The notes under the pieces were generated by a model that saw nothing but the letters and a program-made list of their open reading frames with translations, had not been told where the DNA came from and ran no database searches. From Marinobacter litoralis (GTDB lineage Bacteria > Pseudomonadota > Gammaproteobacteria > Pseudomonadales > Oleiphilaceae), in NCBI RefSeq assembly GCF_016427555.1, contig NZ_JAELVS010000006.1, positions 115,555-179,554 of the forward strand: DNA of 64,000 bases, written 5' to 3'. The position numbers and the translations under genes were made by a program. This document shows, piece by piece, positions 8,447 through 17,637 of this stretch. Position 1 is the stretch's first letter. Each line of letters starts with the position of its first letter.

Positions 8447-9796
8447 ATGTCATTTCTGGACGCTGAATTCTTCCAGCCTTTACTGGCTGCACTCGCGACA
8501 GGCGAAGACAATCAGATTCAAATCGCCGCATCCTCCTTTAATGCCGCCGATTTGGCCGACTTCATAGAAGCGCATCCGGATTCAGGCATCCGCTTGCTAA
8601 GCGCTCTACCTACCGAGCAAGGCGGCAAAGTACTGGGATACATTGGCCCGGCCACACAAACCCTGATCGCCCAGCAATTACCGACACGCAGCCTGACCGA
8701 ACTGGTCACGGCAATGCCGTCCGATGAGCGGGCTGACTTCTTCCAACTCCTGGATGAACGCAAGCAGCACAGCCTGTTTCAATCTCTGGCCAGCAAAGAA
8801 CGGGAAGATCTCCGTCGCCTCGCCAGTTTCGAAGAGGGCACCGCTGGTGCCTTGATGAGCTCCGATTACGCGATGATCAGCACCGGCGTAACCGCCAGCA
8901 CGGCCATCGATTTGTTGCGTAAAACCGCCCCGGACAAAGAAACCATTTACCACGCTTATGTGGTAGGCGGGAATCACACGCTGCTGGGGGCCGTATCACT
9001 CAGAAACCTGATCACAGCCACACCCAGCGCTTCGGTGAACGATCTGATTGCAACCGGGCTTGTGACCGCCACTACAGACACGCCCCAGGAAGAGGTGGCT
9101 CGTCTAATCTCCCGATACGACTTGTTAGCCTTACCCATAGTCGATCACCACAATCGCTTGGTCGGCATTGTCACCTACGATGACGCCATGGATGCGGCCG
9201 AAGCCGAAGCGACAGAAGACATGCATAAGGGTGCAACGGTGGGAAAACTCACGGGCACCCTGCGAGACGCGTCGCCGTTTTCACTCTACCGCTCTCGCGT
9301 GCAGTGGCTGGTCATTCTTGTGTTCGCCAACATCTTTACCGGTGCGGGCATCGCTTACTTTGAAGGCATTATCGCCGAGCACATTGCCCTGCTGTTCTTT
9401 ATGCCCTTGCTGGTTGCCAGCGCGGGGAATGCCGGCGCCCAGTCGGCCACCTTGATGGTGCGCGGCATGGCCACGGGCGACGTAACCGTAACCGATTGGG
9501 GGCGCTTGCTGGGTAAAGAAACCTTGGTAGCCACCGGCCTTGGCTTGACCATGGCCGCAGCCGTGTCAGTGGTCGGACTGCTTCGAGCAGGGCCTGAGAT
9601 TGCCACGGTGGTCGCGGTGACCATGATTGTTGTGGTGATGGTGGGCAGCCTCATTGGCATGCTGCTGCCTTTCCTGCTCGACAAACTGAAATTCGACCCG
9701 GCAACCGCCAGCACGCCGCTGATCACAACCATTGCAGACGTGAGCGGCGTGTTGATTTACTTCAGCATTGCAACGGCCTTGCTGGATATCAGCTAG
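8447..9796 (+). CDS. mgtE: Magnesium transporter MgtE
   Basis: A 449-residue inner-membrane Mg2+ channel. Order of parts: a helical N domain (residues about 1-130, with acidic residues and the LPTEQGGKVLGYI turn), a CBS pair (about 135-255, with ALPIVDHHNRLVGIVTYDD), a connecting helix, and five membrane helices from about residue 285 to the end, including NAGAQSATLMVRG, the pore-lining segment. In the family, Mg2+ bound to N and CBS domains closes the pore. GGGG seven bases before the ATG is the ribosome site. Its last 8 bases overlap the convergent CYTH gene. I saw no Mg2+ riboswitch in the 17-base spacer. Confidence 0.94.
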   Translation: MSFLDAEFFQPLLAALATGEDNQIQIAASSFNAADLADFIEAHPDSGIRLLSALPTEQGGKVLGYIGPATQTLIAQQLPTRSLTELVTAMPSDERADFFQLLDERKQHSLFQSLASKEREDLRRLASFEEGTAGALMSSDYAMISTGVTASTAIDLLRKTAPDKETIYHAYVVGGNHTLLGAVSLRNLITATPSASVNDLIATGLVTATTDTPQEEVARLISRYDLLALPIVDHHNRLVGIVTYDDAMDAAEAEATEDMHKGATVGKLTGTLRDASPFSLYRSRVQWLVILVFANIFTGAGIAYFEGIIAEHIALLFFMPLLVASAGNAGAQSATLMVRGMATGDVTVTDWGRLLGKETLVATGLGLTMAAAVSVVGLLRAGPEIATVVAVTMIVVVMVGSLIGMLLPFLLDKLKFDPATASTPLITTIADVSGVLIYFSIATALLDIS

Positions 9797-10649
9797 CGGT
9801 AGCCATCGCCAGCTGGAACTCGCCCAGACGAGGAATTTTCTTCACTACATCGTCAACAAGGAGGCCACGGATCAGCTCAGGCAAAAGCTCGGCCCATAAG
9901 CCCTGAAACCCCATCTCACCTGCCAACTTTTGTACACCGGTCAACGATTGCGTAGTAAAGACCACTGGCGCCTTTATTAGCCAGGCGAGACTGAGCTGGT
10001 GCAGAAAGTCCGTCACCGAGAGTACTTCCTCGCTTTGGCGAAGGGTTGGCTGATGAATGCCCGCCAGGTGATAACCTTGCTCTGCTTTACTTACCAGGTT
10101 GAGAAAAACCGGAACCTCTCGGGACAGAGCAGATGCCCAAACTATTAGAGACTCGGAATTACCGGACTTCAACTCAAACTCCACTTCGTGCAACGGCCTG
10201 GCACCGCCTCCGCCTGTGATTTCTCCAGCGTCCACCGCAACCTCAATAACCGCATTCGCCGTATTCAACATGACGATCTGGCGCGTGAAATTCGTTTCGA
10301 ATGCCAGCTGCAGCTCGGACAGATCCAGCTGATTGTTGAGCGGGGTTTGCTCGAGCAACATCAAATCCAGCTCTTTACTCGGGATCTCCCACTCCCACTC
10401 TTCCCGCCGATGGGCCCCGTCAACAAACTCGCCTTGGGTTTTCAGGGTTTGGATGTACCGACCGCCAATCTCACGCACACGCAGTGCCGCTCTGGCGCGA
10501 TTGAGTACTGCGTTTGGAGTGTCGTAGTAGCGGTTCATCAGCACCTTTCTGGCGCTTTCAGAGGCTTCTGGCTGAGCCAGCAGCCATTCTAGCGCTTCAG
10601 TCTGGGATTGCTCAGACAAGGTGAGTTTGATTTCGAGCTCGGTGGCCAT
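9789..10649 (-). CDS. CYTH domain protein, probable inorganic triphosphatase
   Basis: A 286-residue protein starting with the ExExK signature (ELEIK, residues 4-8) of the CYTH superfamily, whose tunnel fold hydrolyses triphosphates; E. coli YgiF is a tripolyphosphatase. Further charged strands fit the fold: RYYDTP, ALRVREIGGRYIQTLK, EWEWEI and LHEVEFELKSG. The CYTH domain covers about residues 1-200. The last 80 residues are a helical extension much shorter than the CHAD domain of YgiF, so this is a compact version. It lies downstream of the porin gene beyond a terminator. The substrate is inferred only from family membership. Confidence 0.85.
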   Translation of the reverse strand: MATELEIKLTLSEQSQTEALEWLLAQPEASESARKVLMNRYYDTPNAVLNRARAALRVREIGGRYIQTLKTQGEFVDGAHRREEWEWEIPSKELDLMLLEQTPLNNQLDLSELQLAFETNFTRQIVMLNTANAVIEVAVDAGEITGGGGARPLHEVEFELKSGNSESLIVWASALSREVPVFLNLVSKAEQGYHLAGIHQPTLRQSEEVLSVTDFLHQLSLAWLIKAPVVFTTQSLTGVQKLAGEMGFQGLWAELLPELIRGLLVDDVVKKIPRLGEFQLAMATAS

Positions 10650-10679
10650 AGTGCAGTCCTGAAAATGGTGGGGCTAAAA

Positions 10680-10712
10680 ATACAAAAACCGGTGACCTGA
10701 GTCACCGGTTTT
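10680..10712 (-). terminator. Intrinsic terminator after the porin gene
   Basis: The stem AAAACCGGTGAC / GTCACCGGTTTT with a four-base loop is followed on the minus strand by TTTTTGTATTTTT. It lies 30 bases after the porin stop codon and separates it from the CYTH gene. Confidence 0.85.
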
Positions 10713-10741
10713 CGATACTACTGGATTAGCAGGTTAGCTGA

Positions 10742-11722
10742 TCAGAAGTAGTAAACTGCACCCAGCGCGATAGTAGAGCGCTCATCGCCGGTAAATGCGC
10801 CATTACCAACGTCATACACTTTGTCTTCATCTGCACTTGATACGTAGCCTTCAACGTATACGTACATGTGGTCTGACAGGTTGTGCAAAGCCTGCAGGCT
10901 AATTACGTCTTCCTTATCACCGGAGTCTTCATCAACCAGTTGGTATCCAAGAGCAAATTGATTAGCTCCGAGAGTATACACACCCATAACGCCAAAGGTA
11001 TCGGCTACGTCTTTACGAGTCTCGAACTGACCGGTCAAACGCAAGTCTTCCAAGTTGAAGCTAGCACGTAGGCCATAAGAGTTTTCGTTGTTGCCAGCGC
11101 CGTCGTTGGAATCTACCGCGAAGGCGAGCTCCAATGCGTCAACGTTATACATGGCAGCCAACTGCCATGGGAAGGACTTCTTACCACCATTCAGAGGGTC
11201 TTTGTCACCATTAATCTGAACGGCAGCACCCAGCTTCAGGCCTCCGAAGTTTGGAGAAAGGTATTGAACCAAGTCACCCTCTCCAGTGTCATAGTCGTTA
11301 CCAATGCCGCTACCAACTTCCCAGAATTCCCCAATTTCATCAACAGAAGTTTCGTACATGGAATCGTCAGAACCAACCCACACCTGACCGAAATTATCGC
11401 CTTTCACACCAACATAAGCTTCATCAAGTTTGATGATATCCTTCTTGGCGCCTTTGTTATCAGCACCGAAACCATCAACTTCTAACTTGAAGAAACCAGT
11501 GATGCCAGGTGCGATTTCGTGATCGTGCGCAACACCCAAAGTGGTTCCGTTGTCAAAGTGCTCTAGTCCGTGACTAGAAGTACCGGCCTTGGTCTCTGCA
11601 TCGGTATAAGTCAGAGCATACTGAATGTTACCGTAAACAACCGGCAGGTTGATTTCCTGTGCCATAGCAGCGCCAGAGAAGGTTGCAGCTGCAATCGCAG
11701 AAGCAAGGATAGTTTTTTTCAT
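10742..11722 (-). CDS. Gram-negative porin (16-stranded family)
   Basis: A 326-residue outer-membrane protein. Residues 1-21 are a signal peptide ending GAAMA, followed by alternating beta-strand sequence rich in Asp, Gly and Tyr and ending in the C-terminal phenylalanine (VYYF) needed for BAM recognition. YGNIQYALTY at the mature start, the GFFKLEVDGFG strand and FGQVWVGSDD near residue 115 match the general porin fold that forms diffusion trimers. It is strongly acidic, as expected in a marine or halotolerant bacterium. The ribosome site AAAGGAAG is good. It is a single-gene unit with its own terminator and a 400-base AT-rich upstream region, suggesting strong, regulated expression. Confidence 0.92.
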   Translation of the reverse strand: MKKTILASAIAAATFSGAAMAQEINLPVVYGNIQYALTYTDAETKAGTSSHGLEHFDNGTTLGVAHDHEIAPGITGFFKLEVDGFGADNKGAKKDIIKLDEAYVGVKGDNFGQVWVGSDDSMYETSVDEIGEFWEVGSGIGNDYDTGEGDLVQYLSPNFGGLKLGAAVQINGDKDPLNGGKKSFPWQLAAMYNVDALELAFAVDSNDGAGNNENSYGLRASFNLEDLRLTGQFETRKDVADTFGVMGVYTLGANQFALGYQLVDEDSGDKEDVISLQALHNLSDHMYVYVEGYVSSADEDKVYDVGNGAFTGDERSTIALGAVYYF

Positions 11723-12122
11723 GTTGCATCTTCCTTTGTGAGTTAACTCAGGTTCTTCGACGGGTCTTAAGGCCCGGTCTTTTCTTTTTATCTAACAAGG
11801 CGAACAGCTGGCCTTGATTCTCAGTCACTTACAGAACTCTGTTAAAGTCCCCTGTGATGATCCTTTTTTAATACAACAATTACATTTTTGCAAATTTTTG
11901 GCGGTTAATTTTTAACCTAACCAAGCGTTCAACTGAAAACCTGTGAACCTACCAACACTTACAGCAATAATGGCCTACTAAAGCATAATTCAGGCCGAAA
12001 TTAACGTTTTTCTTTCATACCAATAAGTTACGAATCCAGCTTCTTTTTACCTGAGCCCCACCATTCGTCATACACAGCTCAGATGCCAAAGAGCGCCCTA
12101 ATCCCGGGCATAGTTACATCAC
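11723..12122. other. 400-base non-coding region upstream of the porin
   Basis: No gene is seen. The part at 11860-12060 is AT-rich, as an upstream activating region might be. Near the porin start, 11758-11778 holds a short GC stem (GGGTC / GGCCC around TTAA) that would lie in the porin mRNA leader. An imperfect palindrome ACAGAACTCTGT lies at 11831-11842. I could not settle on a -35/-10 pair. Confidence 0.5.
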
Positions 12123-12578
12123 TTACACACTGGGCCCTGACTCCAATAAAAACGTCACCGGCCCGTCATTGACCAATCCCACTTGCATATCTGCGCCAAA
12201 CTCACCGGTTTGCACGCGCTCAGTTCCCAGCAGACGCTTCGCCTGAGCAACAAACTCTTGGAAAAGCCGGTTAGCAACATCGGGGGAAGCCGCCAGAGAA
12301 AAGCCCGGCCGGGTTCCGGAGGAGGTATCTGCGGCTAAAGTAAACTGGGGAACAATCAAAAGGGCACCGCCGGAATCCTGAACATTTACGTTCATGCGGC
12401 CTTGGTCATCGGGAAACACCCGGTACGAGAGTATCTTTCGGCACAATTCCTTTGCCTCTGCTGATGCGTCATCCCTTTCCACACCCAATAGCAGTAAAAG
12501 CCCATTGCCAATGCTGGCAATTTGGCGGCCCCCTACGGCGACATTTGCCTCCGATACTCGCTGGATCAAACCTTTCAT
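12123..12578 (-). CDS. dtd: D-aminoacyl-tRNA deacylase
   Basis: A 151-residue enzyme, a homodimer in this family, that hydrolyses D-amino acids (and glycine mischarged on tRNA-Ala) from tRNAs. The two active-site motifs are present: PQFTL at 77-81 with the catalytic Thr80, and NDGPVT at 137-142 with the Gly-Pro pair that excludes L-amino acids. The first motif is usually SQFTL; here the serine is proline. The N-terminal [13 protein letters not shown] is typical and the length is normal. The ATG has an AAGGGA ribosome site. It lies just downstream of the iminopeptidase gene on the same strand, an arrangement seen in other gammaproteobacteria. Confidence 0.95.
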   Translation of the reverse strand: MKGLIQRVSEANVAVGGRQIASIGNGLLLLLGVERDDASAEAKELCRKILSYRVFPDDQGRMNVNVQDSGGALLIVPQFTLAADTSSGTRPGFSLAASPDVANRLFQEFVAQAKRLLGTERVQTGEFGADMQVGLVNDGPVTFLLESGPSV

Positions 12579-12687
12579 TTAGTCCCTTGGCAATCTGGCT
12601 CGCAGGGTTAAAACACGGTAACGAGCCAGAGTGTATAGGGGCCATTCGCCGGTCGCAACCCCGCCAAGTCAACAAAAAGTCTAATAA

Positions 12688-13650
12688 TCAACCAGCTGAA
12701 GGTGCGCCTTTGGCGATAATTTGTTCAACGCCGCGAATCAATGCGTCAACGATAGCCGGCTCAGAGGCAGAGTGCCCGGCATCGCGAATGATTTTCAATT
12801 CGGCTTCAGGCCACGCTGCACTAAGGTCGAAGGCGTTATCTAGCGGGCATACCATGTCGTATCGACCGTGCACAATAATGCCCGGAATATCCGCCAGCTT
12901 ATCGGTGTTATTAACAATTTGGTCAGGCTTCAAAAAACCGTGATTCATGAAGTAATGACACTCAATTCGGGCCAAAGCGATCGCAACATGAGGGTGTCCG
13001 AAATGCTCCACCACATCCGGGTTGGGCTGCAGTGTCGCGCAGCGCCCCTCCCACACAGACCACGCTTTCGCCGCCTGAATCTGTTCAAGTTCATTATGAC
13101 TGGTTAAACGCTGGTAATAGGCTGCAACCATGTCGTGCCTTTCAGCCTCGGGGATCGGCGCTTGAAAAGCTTTCCAGTAATCGGGAAACACCCGACTTGC
13201 CCCTTCCTGATAAAGCCATCCGATATCTTTTGGTCGACAAAGAAAGATACCTCTTAAGACCAAACCCAACACCCGCTCCGGATGCGTTTGCGCATACACA
13301 AGACTGAGCGTGGAGCCCCAGCTACCCCCAAACAATAACCACCGGTCCACTCCGAGGAATTGGCGCACCTTCTCCATATCCTCCACCAAATGCGCAGTGG
13401 TGTTTCTTTCCAGCTCCGCCAGCGGCGTCGATCGCCCTGCACCGCGCTGATCCAACAGGATGATCCGAAAACGCTCAGCATCAAAAAAACGGCGATGGTA
13501 ATCCTCACAGCCGCCACCGGGACCACCATGCACAACAAGCACCGGCGTGCCTTCCGGATTACCGGACTCTTCCAGGTACAGTTCATGAACATCATCCACT
13601 GAGAGGTGATGACGGGCATAGGGCTGGATTTCGGGATAGAGAGTAAGCAT
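12688..13650 (-). CDS. pip: Proline iminopeptidase
   Basis: A 320-residue alpha/beta hydrolase of peptidase family S33, which removes N-terminal proline from peptides in the cytoplasm. Seen are the oxyanion loop HGGPGGG (41-47), DQRGAGRS (67-74), the nucleophile elbow GGSWG with Ser110, an acid in VHGRYDMVCP, and the histidine in DAGHSASEP. The W-x-x-W-E cap segment (AWSVWEG) is typical of the proline-specific subfamily. There is no signal peptide. It lies 109 bases upstream of dtd and probably shares its transcript. The ATG follows a CGGAG site. Confidence 0.94.
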   Translation of the reverse strand: MLTLYPEIQPYARHHLSVDDVHELYLEESGNPEGTPVLVVHGGPGGGCEDYHRRFFDAERFRIILLDQRGAGRSTPLAELERNTTAHLVEDMEKVRQFLGVDRWLLFGGSWGSTLSLVYAQTHPERVLGLVLRGIFLCRPKDIGWLYQEGASRVFPDYWKAFQAPIPEAERHDMVAAYYQRLTSHNELEQIQAAKAWSVWEGRCATLQPNPDVVEHFGHPHVAIALARIECHYFMNHGFLKPDQIVNNTDKLADIPGIIVHGRYDMVCPLDNAFDLSAAWPEAELKIIRDAGHSASEPAIVDALIRGVEQIIAKGAPSAG

Positions 13651-13750
13651 GACCGACTCCGATGATTGAATACCGGAAGTCTAGCCGAGAACAGAGAGAG
13701 GGATCACAGATTTAATGCTGGGGCACAGAAACAAAGAACGAAAACTAATC

Positions 13751-13824
13751 GGCCCGGAGCAGGCAGACATCACGACCCAGAAAGACTACACCTTCCTTAA
13801 CGTGATGATCTGCCCTTCCGGGCC
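13751..13824. repeat. Imperfect long inverted repeat between pip and typA
   Basis: Arms at 13751-13774 and 13801-13824 match over about 20 of 24 positions with small gaps: GGCCCGGA pairs with the outer end TCCGGGCC, and ATCACG pairs with the inner end CGTGAT. The loop is 26 bases. It lies just after the typA stop codon, so it would form in the typA mRNA tail, but lacks a good U tract. Confidence 0.55.
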
Positions 13825-13832
13825 AACGATTC

Positions 13833-15644
13833 CTACTTCTTACCGGCGCGCTTACGCTCGTTTTCGGTCAGAAGCTTTTTACGCAGACGGATCGACTTGG
13901 GCGTTACTTCTACCAGCTCGTCGTCGTCAATAAACTCAAGTGCCTGCTCAAGCGTGTGCTTGATGGGCGGTACCAGACCAATCACTTCGTCTTTACCAGA
14001 CGCACGCATGTTATCCAGTTTCTTACCCTTGGTCGGATTAACCACCAGATCACTGTCACGACTGTGAATACCGCACAACTGACCCTCGTAGATTTCCTGG
14101 CCCGGCTCGAGGAACAGTTTGCCTCGGCTCTGCAGGGTTTCCAGCGAGTACGTCAACGCCGTGCCGGTCGCCATGGAAACGATAACACCGTTCTGGCGGC
14201 TAGTGACTTCACCCAGCTTCACAGGACCGTAATGGCTGAAAGTCGAGGTCAGGATACCGGTACCCGAGGTCATGGTCAGGAAGGCGTTCCGGAAACCAAT
14301 CAAACCACGGGCGGGAATGGTGTATTCCAGACGCATGCGGCCTTTGCCATCAGGAATCATATTAGTCATATCGCCACGGCGCAGACCCATTTGCTCCATG
14401 ATGGGGCCTTGGTGCTGCTCCTCGATGTCGATGATCACGTTTTCATACGGCTCTTGCTTCTCGCCGTCTACTTCTTTGATCACCACTTCCGGACGACCCA
14501 CCGCCAGCTCGAAGTTCTCGCGGCGCATGTTTTCGATCAGTACCGACAGGTGCAGCTCACCACGGCCAGATACTTTGAACTTGTCCGCGGAGTCGCCTTC
14601 TTCAACGCGCAACGCCACGTTGTGCAGCAACTCTTTTTCCAGACGCTCTTTAATATTACGACTGGTTACGTACTTGCCTTCTTTACCAGCAAACGGAGAA
14701 TCATTGACCTGGAAAGTCATTGAAACCGTTGGCTCGTCAACGGTCAGTGCAGGCAACGCTTCAACATTCGAAGGATCACACAAGGTGTCAGAAATGAAGA
14801 GCTGGTCCAGACCACTGACACACACGATGTCGCCCGCCTGCGCTTCATCGACTTCCACGCGCTGCAGACCGGAGTGGCCCATGATCTTGAGGATTCGACC
14901 GTTGCGTTTTTTACCATCAGCACCGATCGCCACAACCGGCGTGTTGGTCGCAACTTTACCGCGTGCGATGCGGCCGATACCGATCACACCCAGGAAGCTG
15001 TTGTAGTCCAGCTGGGAAATCTGCATCTGAAACGGCTTGTCCAGATCAACATCAGGTGCTGGCACATAATCCACGATAGCCTGAAAAACGGCATCCATGT
15101 TGTCTTGCAGGTCTTCGTGGTCCATACCGGCAATGCCGTTCAGGGCACTGGCGTATACGATCGGGAAGTCGAGCTGTTCGTCGGTTGCACCCAGGTTATC
15201 GAACAGGTCAAACACCTGATCCACTACCCAGTCCGGACGCGCGCCAGGGCGGTCAATCTTGTTCACAACAACAATCGGGCGCAAACCTGCCGCGAACGCT
15301 TTTTGCGTTACGAAGCGTGTTTGGGGCATGGGGCCGTCAATGGAATCGACCACGAGCAGCACACTGTCTACCATGCTCATGACTCGCTCAACTTCGCCAC
15401 CGAAATCAGCGTGTCCCGGGGTGTCCACGATGTTGATGTCGTAGTCTTTCCACTTCAGCGCGGTGTTCTTCGCCAGAATGGTAATTCCACGCTCTTTTTC
15501 CTGGTCATTGGAATCCATAACCCGCTCGTTCTCGAGCTCTTTACGGTCCAAAGTACCGGACTTGCGCAACAATTGGTCAACCAGGGTCGTTTTACCGTGG
15601 TCTACGTGGGCAATAATGGCAACGTTTCTAAGCTTATCAATCAC
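13833..15644 (-). CDS. typA: Ribosome-associated GTPase TypA/BipA
   Basis: A 603-residue translational GTPase of the EF-G/LepA superfamily, which binds the ribosome and aids 50S assembly and growth in the cold or under stress. Domain I has the P loop [10 protein letters not shown], the switch [17 protein letters not shown] and the [10 protein letters not shown] guanine motif. EF-G-like domains II, III and V follow, then the BipA-specific C-terminal domain (from about residue 480) ending in a basic tail. Length is standard. The start is GTG at 15644, behind a weak CAGGAT site. It is divergent from glnA, as in E. coli. Confidence 0.97.
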   Translation of the reverse strand: MIDKLRNVAIIAHVDHGKTTLVDQLLRKSGTLDRKELENERVMDSNDQEKERGITILAKNTALKWKDYDINIVDTPGHADFGGEVERVMSMVDSVLLVVDSIDGPMPQTRFVTQKAFAAGLRPIVVVNKIDRPGARPDWVVDQVFDLFDNLGATDEQLDFPIVYASALNGIAGMDHEDLQDNMDAVFQAIVDYVPAPDVDLDKPFQMQISQLDYNSFLGVIGIGRIARGKVATNTPVVAIGADGKKRNGRILKIMGHSGLQRVEVDEAQAGDIVCVSGLDQLFISDTLCDPSNVEALPALTVDEPTVSMTFQVNDSPFAGKEGKYVTSRNIKERLEKELLHNVALRVEEGDSADKFKVSGRGELHLSVLIENMRRENFELAVGRPEVVIKEVDGEKQEPYENVIIDIEEQHQGPIMEQMGLRRGDMTNMIPDGKGRMRLEYTIPARGLIGFRNAFLTMTSGTGILTSTFSHYGPVKLGEVTSRQNGVIVSMATGTALTYSLETLQSRGKLFLEPGQEIYEGQLCGIHSRDSDLVVNPTKGKKLDNMRASGKDEVIGLVPPIKHTLEQALEFIDDDELVEVTPKSIRLRKKLLTENERKRAGKK

Positions 15645-15770
15645 AACTGGTATCCTGCAGAAATTAGCGGGACGCAGTATATCGAAAAGTCCATGTCGAT
15701 AATATGAAGATTAGTGCTTAATATGTAATCAATCACGAAGCGCACTGTTATCAGGCATTTATTGGTCGAA

Positions 15771-15787
15771 CGCACCATTTTGGCGCA
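15771..15787 (+). promoter_or_regulatory. NtrC-type enhancer site upstream of glnA
   Basis: CGCACCATTTTGGCGCA is a near-perfect dyad. Its complement, TGCGCCAAAATGGTGCG, matches the enteric NtrC consensus TGCACYAAAAWGGTGCA at almost every fixed position. It lies about 120 bases upstream of the predicted sigma-54 promoter, the usual enhancer distance. Confidence 0.8.
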
Positions 15788-15794
15788 CAAAAGC

Positions 15795-15829
15795 GCGCTC
15801 CGGATCGCGACACCAAGCACCCGGAGCGC
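15795..15829. repeat. 9-bp perfect inverted repeat in the glnA-typA intergenic region
   Basis: GCGCTCCGG (15795-15803) and CCGGAGCGC (15821-15829) are exact inverse copies 17 bases apart, just after the NtrC-type site. The right arm follows GCACC, giving a second, poorer NtrC half-site pairing. It may be a binding site or a hairpin; nothing more can be said. Confidence 0.5.
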
Positions 15830-15885
15830 CCCGACATCGTCCGAAATCCCCGTTGCTGCGCTTTTGTGAGGCAATTTTAAAAAAC

Positions 15886-15901
15886 TGGCAAGCCACTTGC
15901 T
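15886..15901 (+). promoter_or_regulatory. Sigma-54 promoter of glnA
   Basis: TGGCAAGCCACTTGCT has the invariant GG at -24 and GC at -12 exactly 10 bases apart, matching TGGCAC-N5-TTGCA closely. Transcription would start near 15912, leaving a leader of about 125 bases before the glnA ATG. This promoter and the upstream enhancer-like sites account for most of the 392-base gap between typA and glnA (15645-16036). No gene is seen there. Confidence 0.85.
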
Positions 15902-16036
15902 TAGGGATATCCAGCCGCAATTGAAAGGTAAGGGCCGCCAGCTTCTGATAAGCTGCCCTCACCTGCAAGCAGATCGGGGCTCAGTTCGCTGAACGATCCG
16001 GCACAACGAATATGTATAACTTACGGAGCATGCACA

Positions 16037-17440
16037 ATGTCCAAGACTGTTGATTTGATCAAAGAGCACGAAGTCAAATGGGTCGACTTGCGTTTCACCG
16101 ACACCCGCGGTAAAGAGCAGCACGTAACCCTGCCCGCGTCTGAAGTTGACGAAGACTTCTTTGCCGATGGCAAGATGTTCGACGGTTCCTCCATCGCCGG
16201 CTGGAAAGGCATCAACGAATCCGACATGATCCTGATGCCGGACGACAGCAGCTCCGTTCTGGATCCCTTCACCGAAGAAGCCACCCTCAACATTACCTGC
16301 GACATCGTGGAACCTACCACCATGCAAGGTTATGAGCGTGATCCCCGCTCTGTTGCCAAGCGTGCAGAGGAATACCTGAAGTCTACCGGCATCGCCGATG
16401 GCGCCCTGTTCGGTCCAGAGCCCGAGTTCTTTATCTTCGATTCCGCCAAGTGGAAAACCGACATGCAGGGCTCTATGTACGAGCTCTATTCTGAAGAAGC
16501 CGCCTGGGTATCCGGCGAAGACTTTGATCGCAACAACATCGGTCACCGTCCAGGCGTTAAAGGCGGCTACTTCCCGGTACCACCGGTAGACAGCCTGCAC
16601 GATCTGCGCGGAGCTATGTGTGCGGCCATGGAATCCATGGGTCTGACCATCGAGGTTCATCACCACGAAGTCGGCACCGCTGGTCAGTGTGAAATCGGCG
16701 TTGGCCCTAACAGCCTGACCAGTAAAGCTGACGAAGTTCAGATCCTGAAATACTGCGTGCACAACGTTGCTCACGCTTACGGCAAGACCGCAACCTTCAT
16801 GCCTAAGCCGGTTGTCGGCGACAACGGTTCCGGCATGCACGTGCACATGTCTCTGAGCAAAGATGGCAAGAACCTGTTCGCCGGTGACAGCTATGCGGGC
16901 CTGAGTGACGAAGCACTGTACTACGTTGGCGGCATCATCAAACACGCCAAGGCCATCAACGCCTTCACCAACCCGGCCACCAACAGCTACAAGCGTTTGG
17001 TACCAGGTTATGAAGCCCCGGTTATGCTGGCCTACTCGGCCCGCAACCGTTCCGCCTCTATCCGTATCCCGTACGTGAACAGCGCCAAAGCTCGTCGTGT
17101 GGAAGTTCGCTTCCCTGACCCGGCTGCCAACCCGTACCTGGCCTTCTCTGCACTGATGATGGCTGGCCTGGACGGCATCCAGAACAAGATCCATCCTGGC
17201 GATGCCATGGACAAGGATCTGTACGACTTGCCGAAAGAAGAAGCACTGAACATTCCGAAGGTTGCCGAAACTCTGCAAGAAGCTCTGGACGCCCTGAAAG
17301 ACGACCACGAGTTCCTGACCCGTGGTGGCGTGTTCACCGAAGACATGATTGCTGGCTACATTGACCTGAAGCGTGCCGAAGTTGAGCGTATCAACATGAC
17401 CACGCACCCGGTTGAGTTCGAGCTGTACTACTCCTGCTAA
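16037..17440 (+). CDS. glnA: Glutamine synthetase type I
   Basis: A 467-residue enzyme that forms a dodecamer and joins ammonia to glutamate using ATP in the cytoplasm. Seen are [10 protein letters not shown] near residue 50, the ATP/metal segment [19 protein letters not shown], the NPYLAF region, and the adenylylation loop DLYDLP near 400, whose tyrosine is the target of GlnE. Length equals the family norm of 468-469. ACGGAG is the ribosome site. Expression is predicted from a sigma-54 promoter activated by NtrC, whose gene lies 2 kb downstream. An intrinsic terminator follows the stop codon. Confidence 0.98.
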   Translation: MSKTVDLIKEHEVKWVDLRFTDTRGKEQHVTLPASEVDEDFFADGKMFDGSSIAGWKGINESDMILMPDDSSSVLDPFTEEATLNITCDIVEPTTMQGYERDPRSVAKRAEEYLKSTGIADGALFGPEPEFFIFDSAKWKTDMQGSMYELYSEEAAWVSGEDFDRNNIGHRPGVKGGYFPVPPVDSLHDLRGAMCAAMESMGLTIEVHHHEVGTAGQCEIGVGPNSLTSKADEVQILKYCVHNVAHAYGKTATFMPKPVVGDNGSGMHVHMSLSKDGKNLFAGDSYAGLSDEALYYVGGIIKHAKAINAFTNPATNSYKRLVPGYEAPVMLAYSARNRSASIRIPYVNSAKARRVEVRFPDPAANPYLAFSALMMAGLDGIQNKIHPGDAMDKDLYDLPKEEALNIPKVAETLQEALDALKDDHEFLTRGGVFTEDMIAGYIDLKRAEVERINMTTHPVEFELYYSC

Positions 17441-17445
17441 TGAAT

Positions 17446-17462
17446 CGCACCACTTAGGTGCG
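17446..17462 (+). promoter_or_regulatory. NtrC-type dyad just after the glnA stop codon
   Basis: CGCACCACTTAGGTGCG is a perfect 6-5-6 dyad that fits the NtrC consensus core GCACC-N5-GGTGC. It begins 6 bases after the glnA stop and ends 15 bases before the glnA terminator hairpin. It may be an enhancer for the DUF4124 or glnL unit. The same bases could also fold as a small RNA hairpin. Confidence 0.65.
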
Positions 17463-17476
17463 TTTCAGCAAGAGAG

Positions 17477-17502
17477 AAAAACCCGCTTCGGCGGGTTTTT
17501 TT
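17477..17502 (+). terminator. Intrinsic terminator of glnA
   Basis: A stem AAAACCCGC / GCGGGTTTT closed by a TTCG tetraloop and running into seven or more T residues, 37 bases after the glnA stop. Confidence 0.93.
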
Positions 17503-17637
17503 GTGGCCGGCTCCACAAAACCCAACGAACACCTGTCGCTCTTAACGAGATGTAACCAAGCGAGCCATCCTGAGCGTTGATATCCCTTTCCTTGCGCCTG
17601 ATAATCAAATGAGTTCACCAGAACACAGGCCACGACC

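Noticed and set aside
11758..11790. Hairpin plus TTTTCTTTTTA on the plus strand upstream of the porin, looking like a terminator
   Set aside because: No plus-strand gene lies upstream that it could terminate, and the stem is short. It is more likely part of the porin mRNA leader.
15959..17407. A 482-codon frame antisense to glnA
   Set aside because: It mirrors glnA codon usage, lacks any recognisable motif, and would overlap the glnA promoter leader.
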